In this document: positions 50,220 to 59,822 of the stretch, in pieces
Layout: every line of letters starts with the position of its first letter
Position numbering within the stretch: position 1 is the first letter of the stretch
DNA from: Sphingomonas_D zeicaulis
GTDB lineage: Bacteria; Pseudomonadota; Alphaproteobacteria; Sphingomonadales; Sphingomonadaceae
Direction: 5' to 3'
DNA length: 64,000 nucleotides
Assembly: GCF_050433225.1 (NCBI RefSeq)
Contig: NZ_JBNPXQ010000006.1
Location: 248,001 to 312,000, forward strand
The notes under the pieces: generated by a model
What the model was told of the DNA's origin: nothing
Database searches by the model: none
Seen by the model: the letters and a program-made list of their open reading frames with translations, nothing else
Position numbers and translations under genes: made by a program

Positions 50220-50668
50220 TGCAGTGACTTCTTCAGCAGCGCCATGCGCAGGCATTGGCAGACGATCTCGTTGCGCTGGTTGAGCATAACGTGGGTGAAT
50301 GTGACGATGCCGGCCTCGGGCCGCGAACGGCTTTCCTTGAGTTCGGTCACTTCGGTCTCGGCGCGCAGCGTATCGCCGAGGAAAACCGGCTTGGGCATCA
50401 CCAGCTTGTCGTAACCGAGATTGGCGACAAGAGTGCCCAATGTCGTGTCGCCCACGGACAGGCCGACCATCAGCGCGAAGGTGAAGGTGCCGTTGACGAG
50501 GATCTGACCGAACTCGCTCTCCCTGGCCGCCTCGGCATCGATGTGCAGCGGCTGCGGATTGTGCGTCATCGTCGAGAACAGCAGATTATCGGTCTCGGTG
50601 ACGGTGCGGCGGATCTCGTGGACGATCCGGTCGCCCACCGCCCATTGGTCGAAATATCTGCCCGCCAT
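50216..50668 (-). CDS. MaoC-like enoyl-CoA hydratase
   Basis: A 150-residue hot-dog fold protein with the hydratase motif NPQPLHIDAEAARESEFGQILVNG over two parts, which places Asp and His of the catalytic site, and TFTFALMVGLSVGDTT. It could hydrate a methyl-branched enoyl-CoA. It overlaps both neighbours by one to four bases, so the genes are tightly coupled. Placement in the liu operon suggests it replaces the usual crotonase hydratase. Confidence 0.85.
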   Translation of the reverse strand: MAGRYFDQWAVGDRIVHEIRRTVTETDNLLFSTMTHNPQPLHIDAEAARESEFGQILVNGTFTFALMVGLSVGDTTLGTLVANLGYDKLVMPKPVFLGDTLRAETEVTELKESRSRPEAGIVTFTHVMLNQRNEIVCQCLRMALLKKSLQ

Positions 50669-52509
50669 CAGGCCGCCTCCGCCTTCTCGATCCTCGCCAG
50701 CACCATGCCTTCGCTTACCTGGCCACCCTCGGCGGCATTGAACTCGGCGACTGTCCCGTCGAACGGCGCGGTCAGGCTGTGCTCCATCTTCATCGCCTCC
50801 AGCGTCAGCAGTTTCTGCCCCTTAGAGACGGTGTCGCCCGCCGCGACCGCCACCGCGATGATGCGGCCGGGCATGGGGGAGAGGATCGCGCCGTCCGACG
50901 CATCGGCGCCGCCTGCACCGGCCGCGCGCCACGGCAACAACTGCCAGACCTGCCCGCCCTCGGCGATCAGCGCGCGCGGAGCGGGGTCGGTGACGGCGGC
51001 AGGCTGCAGCGCGACGGTCACCGGCGCGCCGTCGAGCAGGAAACGGCCTTCCAGCCGGCGCGGCGCATTGAGCCGCACACCCGCGAGCGGCCCCGGCGCC
51101 GCGAGGGTCGCGGCGGCGCGGGCGAGCGCGGCGTCGCTGGGCACAGCGGCGGGCAGCAGCGCATCGCCCTCGCGCGCGATCAGACCGGTATCGAGCCGTG
51201 CCTCGGCGAACGCCGGGTGGTGCAGCGCCTTGGCGAGAAAGCCGGCATTGGTCTTGAGCGGCCAGATCAGGGTCTGGTCCAACGTCGCGGCGAGGCGCAG
51301 CCGCGCGGCGTCCCGATCCGGCCCCCACGCGATCAGCTTGGCGATCATCGGATCGTAGAAGGGGGAGATCTCCGCACCCTGCTCGACGCCGGTATCGGTG
51401 CGGTAGGAAGGGCCGATCTCGAACCGGTCGAGCGTGCCGATCGAGGGCAGGAAGCCCTTCGCCGGATCCTCGGCATAGAGCCGCGCCTCCATCGCCCAGC
51501 CGGTGATCGAGAGCTCGTCCTGCCGCTTCGGCAGCGGCTCGCCGGACGCGACGCGGAGCTGCCATTCCACCAGATCCTGCCCGCTGATCTCCTCGGTCAC
51601 GGGATGCTCGACCTGCAGGCGGGTGTTCATCTCCATGAACCAGATGCGATCGGCGCTGAGCCCCGCCGAGCCATCGGCGATGAACTCGATCGTCCCCGCG
51701 CCGACATAGTCGACCGCCTTCGCCGCGCGCACCGCCGCGTCGCAGATCGCCGCGCGGGTGGCTGCGTCCATGCCGGGGGCGGGGGCCTCCTCGATCACCT
51801 TCTGGTGGCGGCGCTGCAGCGAACAGTCCCGCTCGAACAGGTGGACGACATTGCCCTGGGTGTCGCCGAACACCTGCACCTCGATGTGGCGCGGATTGTC
51901 GATCCATTTTTCGAGCAGCACATGATCATTGCCGAACGAGGCCGCGGCCTCGCGCTGGCAGGATGCGAGCGCATCGGCGAAATCGGCGGGGGCATCGACC
52001 TTGCGCATGCCCTTGCCGCCACCGCCGGCCACCGCCTTGATCAGCACCGGATAGCCGATCGCATCGGCCTCCGCCGCCAGCCGCCCGGGGCTCTGATCTT
52101 CGCCGAGATAGCCGGGCGTGGTCGGGACGGCGGCCTGCTGCATCAGCGCCTTGGCGGCATCCTTCAGCCCCATCGCGGTGATCGAGGCGGGGTTGGGGCC
52201 GACCCAGACCAGCCCGGCATCGATCACGGCCTGGGCGAAGTCGGCATTCTCGCTGAGGAAGCCGTAACCGGGATGGATCGCCGCCGCACCCGTCGCCCTC
52301 GCGGCGGCGATGATGCGATCGCCCTTGAGATAGGAATCGCGGACAGGGGAGGGGCCGATATGCACCGCCTCGTCCGCCATGCGCACATGCAGCGCGCCGG
52401 CATCGGCATCCGAATAAACCGCGACGGTGCGCACGCCGAGTTTCCGGGCGGTCCGGATGATTCGGCAGGCGATCTCGCCGCGATTGGCGATGAGCAGTGA
52501 GGAGATCAT
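50668..52509 (-). CDS. liuD: methylcrotonyl-CoA carboxylase, biotin-carrying alpha subunit
   Basis: A 613-residue biotin carboxylase with BCCP. SSLLIANRGEIACRIIRTAR at the start, AVAGGGGKGMRKV (ATP-grasp), MEMNTRLQVEHPVTEEISG, and the biotin site EAMKMEH with Lys at about 574. The beta subunit, an isovaleryl-CoA dehydrogenase and the divergent LysR fit leucine breakdown. Propionyl- or acetyl-CoA carboxylase remain possible on sequence alone. Confidence 0.92.
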   Translation of the reverse strand: MISSLLIANRGEIACRIIRTARKLGVRTVAVYSDADAGALHVRMADEAVHIGPSPVRDSYLKGDRIIAAARATGAAAIHPGYGFLSENADFAQAVIDAGLVWVGPNPASITAMGLKDAAKALMQQAAVPTTPGYLGEDQSPGRLAAEADAIGYPVLIKAVAGGGGKGMRKVDAPADFADALASCQREAAASFGNDHVLLEKWIDNPRHIEVQVFGDTQGNVVHLFERDCSLQRRHQKVIEEAPAPGMDAATRAAICDAAVRAAKAVDYVGAGTIEFIADGSAGLSADRIWFMEMNTRLQVEHPVTEEISGQDLVEWQLRVASGEPLPKRQDELSITGWAMEARLYAEDPAKGFLPSIGTLDRFEIGPSYRTDTGVEQGAEISPFYDPMIAKLIAWGPDRDAARLRLAATLDQTLIWPLKTNAGFLAKALHHPAFAEARLDTGLIAREGDALLPAAVPSDAALARAAATLAAPGPLAGVRLNAPRRLEGRFLLDGAPVTVALQPAAVTDPAPRALIAEGGQVWQLLPWRAAGAGGADASDGAILSPMPGRIIAVAVAAGDTVSKGQKLLTLEAMKMEHSLTAPFDGTVAEFNAAEGGQVSEGMVLARIEKAEAA

Positions 52510-52513
52510 TGCA

Positions 52514-54115
52514 TCACATCCGGAACACGCCGAAGCGTGGCGCTTCGGGAATGGGAGCGTTCAAGGTCGCGGCGAAGGCGAGGCCCAGCACGTCGCGGGT
52601 CTGGACCGGATCGATGATGCCGTCGTCCCAGAGGCGGGCGGTGGCGTAATAGGGGTTGCCCTCATCCTCATATTTCTGGCGGATCGGCGCCTTGAATGCC
52701 TCGGCCTCGTCCGGCGTCCATTTCGCGGCGTCGCGGTGGACGGTGGCGAGGACGCTGGCGGCCTGTTCGCCGCCCATCACGCTGATCCGCGCATTGGGCC
52801 AGGTGAACAGGAAGCGCGGGCCATAGGCGCGGCCGCACATGCCGTAATTGCCGGCGCCGAAGCTGCCGCCGATCAGCACGGTGATCTTGGGCACCTGCGC
52901 GGTCGCGACCGCGGTCACCAGCTTGGCGCCATGCTTGGCGATGCCTTCCGCCTCATATTTGCCGCCGACCATGAAGCCTGAGATGTTCTGGAGGAACAGC
53001 AGCGGCACGCGGCGCTGGCAGGCGAGTTCGATGAAATGCGCGCCCTTCACCGCGCTCTCGCTGAACAGCACGCCATTATTGGCGAGGATCGCGACCGGCA
53101 TCCCCCAGATATGCGCGAAGCCGCAGACCAGGGTCGTGCCGTAGAGCGCCTTGAACTCGTGGAACTCGGACCCGTCGACGATCCGCGCGATCACCTCGCG
53201 TACGTCATAGGGCGCACGCACGTCCTGCGGCACTATGCCGTAGAGGTCGGCGGGGTCGAATTTCGGCGGCACCGGCGCGCGCAGATTGACGTCCGGCTTC
53301 AGGTCGGTCTGCAAGGTGGAGACGATGTCGCGGACGATGCTGAGCGCATGCTCGTCATTCTCGGCGACATGATCGACCACGCCGGACTTGCGGCCGTGGA
53401 GGTCTCCGCCGCCGAGATCCTCGGCGCTGATCACCTCGCCCGTCGCCGCCTGCACCAGCGGCGGGCCGGCGAGGAAGATCGTGCCCTGGTTGCGGACGAT
53501 CACCGTCTCGTCCGACATCGCCGGCACATAGGCGCCGCCGGCGGTGCAGCTCCCCATCACGCAGGCGATCTGGGGGATACCGCGCGCGGAGAGATTGGCC
53601 TGGTTGAAGAAAATGCGGCCGAAATGCTCGCGATCGGGGAACACCTCCGCCTGGTTGGGCAGGTTGGCGCCGCCGCTGTCGACCAGATAGACGCAGGGCA
53701 GGCGGTTCTCGAGCGCGATTTCCTGCGCGCGCAGATGCTTCTTCACCGTGATGGGATAGTATGTGCCGCCCTTCACGGTCGCGTCGTTGCAGGCGATCAT
53801 GACCTGCCGGCCCGAGACGCGGCCGATCCCGGCGATCAGGCCGGCGCCCGGCACCTCGTCTCCATATAGGCCGTTCGCGGCAAGCTGGCCGATTTCGAGG
53901 AAGGGGGAGCCGGGATCGAGCAGCCGCTCCACCCGGTCGCGCGGCAACAGCTTGCCGCGGGCGACATGCCTGTCGCGCGCTGAGGGCGAACCGCCCAGGG
54001 TCGCGGCCGCGACCCGCGCGCGCAACTCGTCGGCCAGCGCGCGGTTGTGTGCGGCGTTGGCCGCGAAACCCTCGCCGCCCGCCGCCAGCCGGGTGTCGAG
54101 CACCGGCGCGCTCAT
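52514..54115 (-). CDS. liuB: methylcrotonyl-CoA carboxylase, carboxyltransferase beta subunit
   Basis: A 533-residue carboxyltransferase: GKLLPRDRVERLLDPGSPFLE near 52, VMGSCTAGGAYVPAMSDE, DLHGRKSGVVDHVAENDEHAL over two parts, and SFGAGNYGMCGRAYGPRFLF near 425, all typical for the methylcrotonyl-CoA carboxylase beta family. It lies between ivd and the alpha subunit gene in the order seen in liu operons, overlapping ivd by four bases. Confidence 0.93.
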   Translation of the reverse strand: MSAPVLDTRLAAGGEGFAANAAHNRALADELRARVAAATLGGSPSARDRHVARGKLLPRDRVERLLDPGSPFLEIGQLAANGLYGDEVPGAGLIAGIGRVSGRQVMIACNDATVKGGTYYPITVKKHLRAQEIALENRLPCVYLVDSGGANLPNQAEVFPDREHFGRIFFNQANLSARGIPQIACVMGSCTAGGAYVPAMSDETVIVRNQGTIFLAGPPLVQAATGEVISAEDLGGGDLHGRKSGVVDHVAENDEHALSIVRDIVSTLQTDLKPDVNLRAPVPPKFDPADLYGIVPQDVRAPYDVREVIARIVDGSEFHEFKALYGTTLVCGFAHIWGMPVAILANNGVLFSESAVKGAHFIELACQRRVPLLFLQNISGFMVGGKYEAEGIAKHGAKLVTAVATAQVPKITVLIGGSFGAGNYGMCGRAYGPRFLFTWPNARISVMGGEQAASVLATVHRDAAKWTPDEAEAFKAPIRQKYEDEGNPYYATARLWDDGIIDPVQTRDVLGLAFAATLNAPIPEAPRFGVFRM

Positions 54116-55257
54116 GCGCCGATCAGCTCGCGGCCGATCAGCATGCGGCGGATCTCGTTGGTGCCGGCGCCGATATCGAGCAGCTTGGCGTCGCGCATGT
54201 AGCGTTCCACCGGCCAGTCCTTGGTGTAGCCGGCGCCGCCCAGCGCCTGCACCGCCTCAAGCGAGGTCTTCATCGCATTCTCGCTGGCGAGCAGGATCGC
54301 GCCGGCAGCGTCGAACCGCGTCGTCTTGCCCGCATCGCACGCCCGCGCCACCGCATAGACATAGGCGCGTGCCGAATTGAGCGCGACATACATGTCGGCG
54401 ATCTTGGCCTGCATGAGCTGGAACGCGCCGATCGGCTTGCCGAACTGCTGGCGTTCGCGAACATAGGGCAGCACCACATCGAGGCAGGCCTGCATGATGC
54501 CGAGCTGGATGCCGGAGAGCACGGTGCGCTCATAATCGAGGCCGGACATCAGCACGCCGACGCCGCCATTGGGCGGCCCCATCACATTCTCTTCCGGCAC
54601 CGCGCAATCGTCGAACACCAGCTCGGAGGTGGGGGAGCCGCGCATGCCCATCTTCGTGATCTTCTGGCCGATCGAGAAGCCCTTCATCCCCTTTTCGATG
54701 ATGAAGGTGGTGATGCCCTTCGACCCCTCGCCGGTCTTGGCATAGACCACCAGCGTATCGGCATATTCGGCGTTGGTGATCCAGAATTTGGTGCCGTTGA
54801 GGATGTAGCGATCACCCTTCTTCTCGGCGCGCAGCTTCATCGAGACGACGTCGGATCCCGCGCCCGCTTCCGACATGGCGAGGCTGCCGACATGCTCGCC
54901 GGAGATCAGCTTCGGCAGATAACGGGCCTTCTGCTCCGGCGTCGCCCAGCGGCGGATCTGGTTGACGCATAGATTGGAGTGCGCGCCATAGCTGAGCCCG
55001 ATCGAGGCGGAGGCGCGGGCGACCTCCTCCTGCGCCACGACATGCTCCAGATAGCCGAGGCCGAGGCCGCCATATTCCTCTTCCACGGTGATGCCGTGGA
55101 GGCCGAGTTCGCCCATCGCCGGCCACAGATCGCGGGGGAACCAGTCCTTCTCGTCGATCTCGGCGGCGAGCGGGGCGATCCTGTCGGTCGCGAAGCGCGC
55201 GGTGCTGTCGCGGATCATGTCCGCCGTCTCGCCGAGCGCGAAATCGAAGTCGGTCAT
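54112..55257 (-). CDS. liuA: isovaleryl-CoA dehydrogenase
   Basis: A 381-residue acyl-CoA dehydrogenase. SYGAHSNLCVNQI near 94, AMSEAGAGSDVVSM, KFWITNAEYAD, and LDYERTVLSG carrying the catalytic glutamate position used by isovaleryl-CoA dehydrogenases (about 243) are present, as is AGTNEIRRMLIGREL. An FAD enzyme for the step from isovaleryl-CoA to methylcrotonyl-CoA. ATG at 55257 has AGGAG nine bases upstream; 55263 is close. First gene of the operon. Confidence 0.92.
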   Translation of the reverse strand: MTDFDFALGETADMIRDSTARFATDRIAPLAAEIDEKDWFPRDLWPAMGELGLHGITVEEEYGGLGLGYLEHVVAQEEVARASASIGLSYGAHSNLCVNQIRRWATPEQKARYLPKLISGEHVGSLAMSEAGAGSDVVSMKLRAEKKGDRYILNGTKFWITNAEYADTLVVYAKTGEGSKGITTFIIEKGMKGFSIGQKITKMGMRGSPTSELVFDDCAVPEENVMGPPNGGVGVLMSGLDYERTVLSGIQLGIMQACLDVVLPYVRERQQFGKPIGAFQLMQAKIADMYVALNSARAYVYAVARACDAGKTTRFDAAGAILLASENAMKTSLEAVQALGGAGYTKDWPVERYMRDAKLLDIGAGTNEIRRMLIGRELIGA

Positions 55258-55388
55258 TGGCATTCTCTCCTGTGGCCGCCCTTCTACCCGGCCCCGCAAG
55301 GCTTGGGAAATTGAACTTGCCGCAAGCACTGCATTGATACCATCTATAGGGGCAGCACCCGCGTGCCGCCCCGAAAGCCCTGACAACG

Positions 55389-56255
55389 ATGCTCGACCGA
55401 TATCTACTCCGCTATTTCCTCGGCGTCGTCGACCAGGGGAATTTCTCGCGCGCCGCGGCGGCCTGCAACGTCTCCCAGCCGACCTTGTCGGTGGGCATCG
55501 CCAAGCTGGAACGGACGCTGGGGCAGGCGCTGTTCGTGCGATCCAACCAGCGCGTCGAGCTGACCGAGGCGGGCACCCGCTTCCTCGTCCATGCGCGGCG
55601 CATCGAGCGCGAGTTCAACGTGGTGATGCAGTCGATGGGCGCGTCGGCAGACCTGCCGACGTTGCGGCTGGGCGTGCTCGCCAGCATTCCTGGGGAGACG
55701 ATCGCCGCGGCGATCGCCGAGACGCGGCCGGCGGACGCCTATCGCTTCGAACTGCTGTTCGGCACCGAGCGCGAACTGGCAGGGCATCTGGCCAAGGGCC
55801 GGATCGACCTGGCGCTGACATTGGTCGGTCGCGGCGCCGGCCGCTTCGCCGAGCAACCGGTGATGACCGAGGGCTATGCGCTTGCGCTCGCCGCAGACCA
55901 TCCGCTGGCGGACAGGCCCGAAATCGCCGCGGAGGCGCTGGCGAAGGAGACGATGATCGTCCGCCGCCATTGCGAGGCGCTCTCCGCAACCAGCCGCTTC
56001 TTCACCGAACGCGGCGTGCGCCCGCACTTCGCGCTGCGATCGACCAATGACGACCGCGTGTTGCAGTTCGTCGCGGCGGGGCTGGGGCTGACGGTGATGC
56101 CCGCCTGCTACCGCCACCCCGGCATCCGCCGCCCCCGCCTCGCCGGCTTCGCGGCGAGCCGGACATTGGGCTGGGTGGCGGGCGACGCGATGGAGCATCT
56201 GCTCGCCACGCCGATCGGGCTGATGACGTGCATCGAGCGTGGGTTACGGGCTTAG
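55389..56255 (+). CDS. LysR family regulator of the liu operon (probable)
   Basis: A 288-residue LTTR (MLDRYLLRYFLGVVDQGNFSRAAAA; helix-turn-helix SQPTLSVGIAKLERTLG) and an effector domain with GLGLTVMPACYRHPG. It is divergent from ivd-mccBA-maoC-citE; the spacer has a short inverted repeat CTTGC-C-GCAAG at 55316-55326. In other bacteria a MerR-type LiuR controls this pathway, so LysR is a different solution, inferred from position. Confidence 0.85.
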   Translation: MLDRYLLRYFLGVVDQGNFSRAAAACNVSQPTLSVGIAKLERTLGQALFVRSNQRVELTEAGTRFLVHARRIEREFNVVMQSMGASADLPTLRLGVLASIPGETIAAAIAETRPADAYRFELLFGTERELAGHLAKGRIDLALTLVGRGAGRFAEQPVMTEGYALALAADHPLADRPEIAAEALAKETMIVRRHCEALSATSRFFTERGVRPHFALRSTNDDRVLQFVAAGLGLTVMPACYRHPGIRRPRLAGFAASRTLGWVAGDAMEHLLATPIGLMTCIERGLRA

Positions 56256-56329
56256 CGGGGCGATCGAGGCATCCGGGGGGCGGGCGAAGGTGACAAAGGT
56301 TACAGTGAAATCTGCCCAATCCTTCGCGA

Positions 56330-58006
56330 TCAGATCGTCCCGGCCTTCATCTGCTTGACGGCATAGTCCGCCGCGCGCGCGGTCACCGCCATGAAGGTCA
56401 GCGACGGGTTGACGCACGACACCGAGGCCATCTGTGCGCCGTCCGTGATGAATAGGTTGGCCGCGTCATGCGCCTGGTTCCAGCCGTTGAGCACCGAGGT
56501 TTTCGGATCGCGGCCCATGCGCGCGCCGCCCATCTCATGGATAGCCTCGCCCGGGATGTGCGCGCCGCGCGAGCTGGTGACGTTGGTTAGCCCCGCCTTG
56601 CGCAGCATCAGTTCGCCCTGCGCCTGGGCATCGTCCATCATCTTGATCTCATTGTCGCGGAAGGTCACGTCGAAGCGCAGCAACGGCATGCCACGGCTAT
56701 CGGTCTTGCCGAAGTTCAACATCACGCGATTGTCTTCATAGGGCAGGCACTCGCCGAACGCACCCATGTTGAAGCGCCACGGTCCGTAGCGGCGCATCCC
56801 ATGCTTCATCGACGCGCCGAAACCCTCGGGCACAGGCTGGCGCCGGCCGGCACCGCCCTGATAGCCATAGCCGCGCTTGAACGGCAGGTCCTCCGCCACG
56901 AGGTTGCGGAAGCGGGGGACGTAGACGCCGCCGGGGCGCCGGCCATATTCGACGAACTCGGTCATGCCGGGGATGTCGCCGCTGATGTTGACCTTGAAGA
57001 TATGGTCCATCACCGCGCTGCCCAGCGCGCCGTTCGAATGGAAATAGCTCCGTTCGCTGCCCTCCGGCCGCGAATTTAGAAGGACATGCACCGAGCTCAT
57101 CGCCGATGCGCAGAGGAAAACCAGCCGTGCCTCGACCACCTCGGCGCGGCCGGTATTGGCATCGACGAGCCGGACGCCGGTGACGCGCTTGCTTGCTGGA
57201 TCATATTCGAGGTTCGTCGCCCAAGTGTCGGAGCGCAGCGTTAGCCGGCCGGTCGCACGCGCGGCTGGCAGCGTCACCGCCTGCGTCGAGAAATAGGCGC
57301 CGAAGCTGCACCCGCGATCGCACTGCGCCCGCTTCTGGCAGCGCGAGCGGTTCTGCTCGGGCTTGTCCTCGGTGATGTTGCTGAGCCGGGCGTTGATGAG
57401 CTTCCGGCCCGGAAACTCGGTCTCCAGCCGCTCCTTCAGCCATTTCTCGGCGACGTTCATCGGGAAGGGCGGCATGAACTCGCTGTCGGGCAGATAGTCG
57501 AGATTCTCACGCCCGCCGGACACGCCGATATATTTCTCGACATAGCTGTACCACGGCGCGACATCGTCATAGCGGATCGGCCAGTCGGTCCCGATCCCCT
57601 CGCGCTTGTTCGCTTCGAAATCGGACGGCGCCCACCGAAAGCTCCAACGCCCCCAGGTCAGCGACTTGCCGCCGACGACTCCCGGCCGCACCCAGCGGAA
57701 GGGATTGGGCGCATCGAAATCATAGGGATTGAGACGATCGTTGGTGAAGAAGGGCTGGTTGGCGGGCTGCACCCAGAAGTTCAGGCCCTGGAAGTCGCTT
57801 TTGACGAACGCCGCCGGCATCCGGTTGCGCGCAGGGATTTCGAAGGCGGGCTTGCCGTCATAAGGATAGTCTTCGCCATGCTCGACCATCCGGCCGCGAT
57901 CGACCATCAGGACGCGGAGCCCCTTTTCCGTAAGTTCCTTGGCGGCCCAGCCGCCGCTCACACCCGAGCCGATGACAATTGCGTCGAAGCGATCCGTTGC
58001 TGCCAT
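56330..58006 (-). CDS. GMC oxidoreductase
   Basis: A 558-residue FAD-dependent GMC-family protein: dinucleotide motif IGSGVSGGWAAKEL at 12-25, VVGGKSLTWGRWSFRW near 115, a cysteine-containing CQKRAQCDRGCSFG near 226, HEMGGARMG and the C-terminal SVSCVNPSLTFMAVTARAADY. It resembles the flavoprotein of gluconate 2-dehydrogenase-type sugar or alcohol dehydrogenases. The paired small-subunit gene upstream supports this. Sugar specificity is unknown. Confidence 0.88.
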   Translation of the reverse strand: MAATDRFDAIVIGSGVSGGWAAKELTEKGLRVLMVDRGRMVEHGEDYPYDGKPAFEIPARNRMPAAFVKSDFQGLNFWVQPANQPFFTNDRLNPYDFDAPNPFRWVRPGVVGGKSLTWGRWSFRWAPSDFEANKREGIGTDWPIRYDDVAPWYSYVEKYIGVSGGRENLDYLPDSEFMPPFPMNVAEKWLKERLETEFPGRKLINARLSNITEDKPEQNRSRCQKRAQCDRGCSFGAYFSTQAVTLPAARATGRLTLRSDTWATNLEYDPASKRVTGVRLVDANTGRAEVVEARLVFLCASAMSSVHVLLNSRPEGSERSYFHSNGALGSAVMDHIFKVNISGDIPGMTEFVEYGRRPGGVYVPRFRNLVAEDLPFKRGYGYQGGAGRRQPVPEGFGASMKHGMRRYGPWRFNMGAFGECLPYEDNRVMLNFGKTDSRGMPLLRFDVTFRDNEIKMMDDAQAQGELMLRKAGLTNVTSSRGAHIPGEAIHEMGGARMGRDPKTSVLNGWNQAHDAANLFITDGAQMASVSCVNPSLTFMAVTARAADYAVKQMKAGTI

Positions 58007-58053
58007 GATGTCTGCCTGTCGATTTCGTGATGAGGGCGAGCGCGCCGACGCGC

Positions 58054-58641
58054 TCAGGCCGAGAAAATCCGGTCGATCTTCGATGCGGGATAGGCGCCGT
58101 CATAGTCGCCGGGAACGGGCAAATAGGTCCGTTCCTGCATGATCCCGACCTCCGACGTGAAATAGCCCGTGACCACCAATTGGCGGAACGCCTCGAAAAA
58201 TTCGGCGCCGCCGGGGACCTGATCATTCATCGCGAGCGTCAGCAGCGCGTCCTGCTCCGCTGCCGACGCCTTGAGCGCCGGCTTGCGATAGTCTGCCATG
58301 CTGCGTGCATCGAGCGCGGCGAGGCCGCCGAGGATGAGATCGCGGTCGTCATTGATCGCCCAGTCGCCAAGCATATGCTCGATATACTCCGGCACGCCCG
58401 CGGCGATCGCGCCCGGCGTGTCGGTCGTCGGCATCACCCGTTCGCTGAGCGCAGTGACGAGTGCGCGCTGTGGGAGCGTAAACACGACGGCCGGCTTGCC
58501 GGTGTTGATCCTGGGGATCGGCTCATAGCCCGCCGCGCGCGCCAGCGGTGCGAACAGACTGGACCCGAAGACCGCGGCGAAGCCCGCAAGCGCGGTGCGG
58601 CGGTCCATCGAAAGCAGGTTGGACGGCGCGAACGTCGTCAT
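58054..58641 (-). CDS. gluconate 2-dehydrogenase subunit 3 family protein
   Basis: A 195-residue small subunit. The N-terminus has a Tat-type leader (MDRRTALAGFAAVFGSSLFAP) and the body has LSERVMPTTDTPGAIAAGVP near 70 and FFEAFRQLVVTGYFTSEVG. The ATG at 58641 is chosen; an ATG 23 codons upstream is less likely as the leader would be buried. It would be carried to the periplasm together with the GMC partner. Confidence 0.82.
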   Translation of the reverse strand: MTTFAPSNLLSMDRRTALAGFAAVFGSSLFAPLARAAGYEPIPRINTGKPAVVFTLPQRALVTALSERVMPTTDTPGAIAAGVPEYIEHMLGDWAINDDRDLILGGLAALDARSMADYRKPALKASAAEQDALLTLAMNDQVPGGAEFFEAFRQLVVTGYFTSEVGIMQERTYLPVPGDYDGAYPASKIDRIFSA

Positions 58642-58710
58642 GCTTTTGCCCTGCAGCGGTGCGTCCACCCAAGCCTCATAATGCTCTCCTAAAGGGCCAT
58701 TTTTGGCCAT

Positions 58711-59822
58711 TTCAGATGATCGTAAAGGATCAACAGGGGGCTGTCGATTGGGTTGATGATTTGCATCGCGCGCGGGGGTGCCGGAGGCGCCGGACTATGG
58801 GGGCGTGCGGACGGGCGAAGGGGATAAGGGTATGGAGAGAATTCCCTGATCCCGCTCGGGAAGGGGTGAGCGAGGCGGGTGGTCGCATGGGAGAGCGCTA
58901 CCATGCCCACCCTGGTGCTTGGCGTTGCAGCGCGCCGCGCCAGCGTGGGGACGGGACAGCAGCCAATCGCCGGCTGTGCCATCTTAAAAGGATGCTGACG
59001 ACGCACGGCGGTCTCTTTCGTTTGTCGTTCCCGGCAACCAGATTGGTCTCGTTCGTCGTCACGGCAATCTCCCCGTTGCCGACAGGCCGCGCGCGGCGTG
59101 ATCTTGCCGAGGGTGCCCGGTGCAGTCGCATGGCCGATCTCCCACCGATCGTGAATCGTCGGTTCGCCGCAAGGTTGCCTCCGTCGACAGCCGGTGCGAG
59201 CAGGACGCCGGGACGGGGCCACATTTTCCGTACCGCGGGGACGCGCTGTGCGAACCCGTTCAGCGCAACGACCGCCTGCGCTTGATCTAACAAGCGGCTA
59301 ACACCCCCTTTACGCACCCCTAACGCCCCCTCAACACCCCGGAACTCGCGTTTTTCGGTGAGTTGCGCCTTCTGCTGTTCGATCTCAGTCGGGAAGGCCA
59401 TCTGGATGCGGGCGGCGCGCGACCACACCGGCGCATCTTTTGTGAGTGTCGATCATGGGGTTCGGACATGGGTGTTCGGCTCGGGAATTGGAGCGGCGAT
59501 GCGGCTGTGCGCATCGATCAGGCTGTCCATGTGCGCGAGGTGCCGGGGCAGTTGCGTTAGGAAGGCAGATGTTGCCCGCGCTGTCTCGTTTGACCTTCGT
59601 TTTCGGGAGGATGAATGAACATCGCTGACGTTCCATCGATCGGCCTTGCAATTACGATGGCAAGCTGAAGCCGCATCAACTCACCCGCGTTCGATCCGCA
59701 TGAAGGCCGATTGCCGAGTTCAGGGCGCAACTCCAAGGCTGGGAACCTGATGGTCGCGCCGTTCTGCATCCTGTATGGTGGCCGACGCGCGCGGCCTTGA
59801 TCGACCGACATCGGTGTTGCTC
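58711..59822. other. 1.1-kb region with no supported gene
   Basis: Open frames on both strands lack starts with ribosome-binding sites or recognisable families. A run of C-rich repeats (CCCCCTTTACG...CCCCTAACG-type blocks) is present near 59300-59345. The stretch may contain decayed sequence. Confidence 0.45.

Noticed and set aside
50779..52500. A 573-codon plus-strand open frame
   Set aside because: Opposite to liuD, which has clear biotin carboxylase motifs.
58898..59428. Minus-strand frame of 176 codons in the gene-poor gap
   Set aside because: No family, no convincing ribosome-binding site, and low-complexity basic composition.
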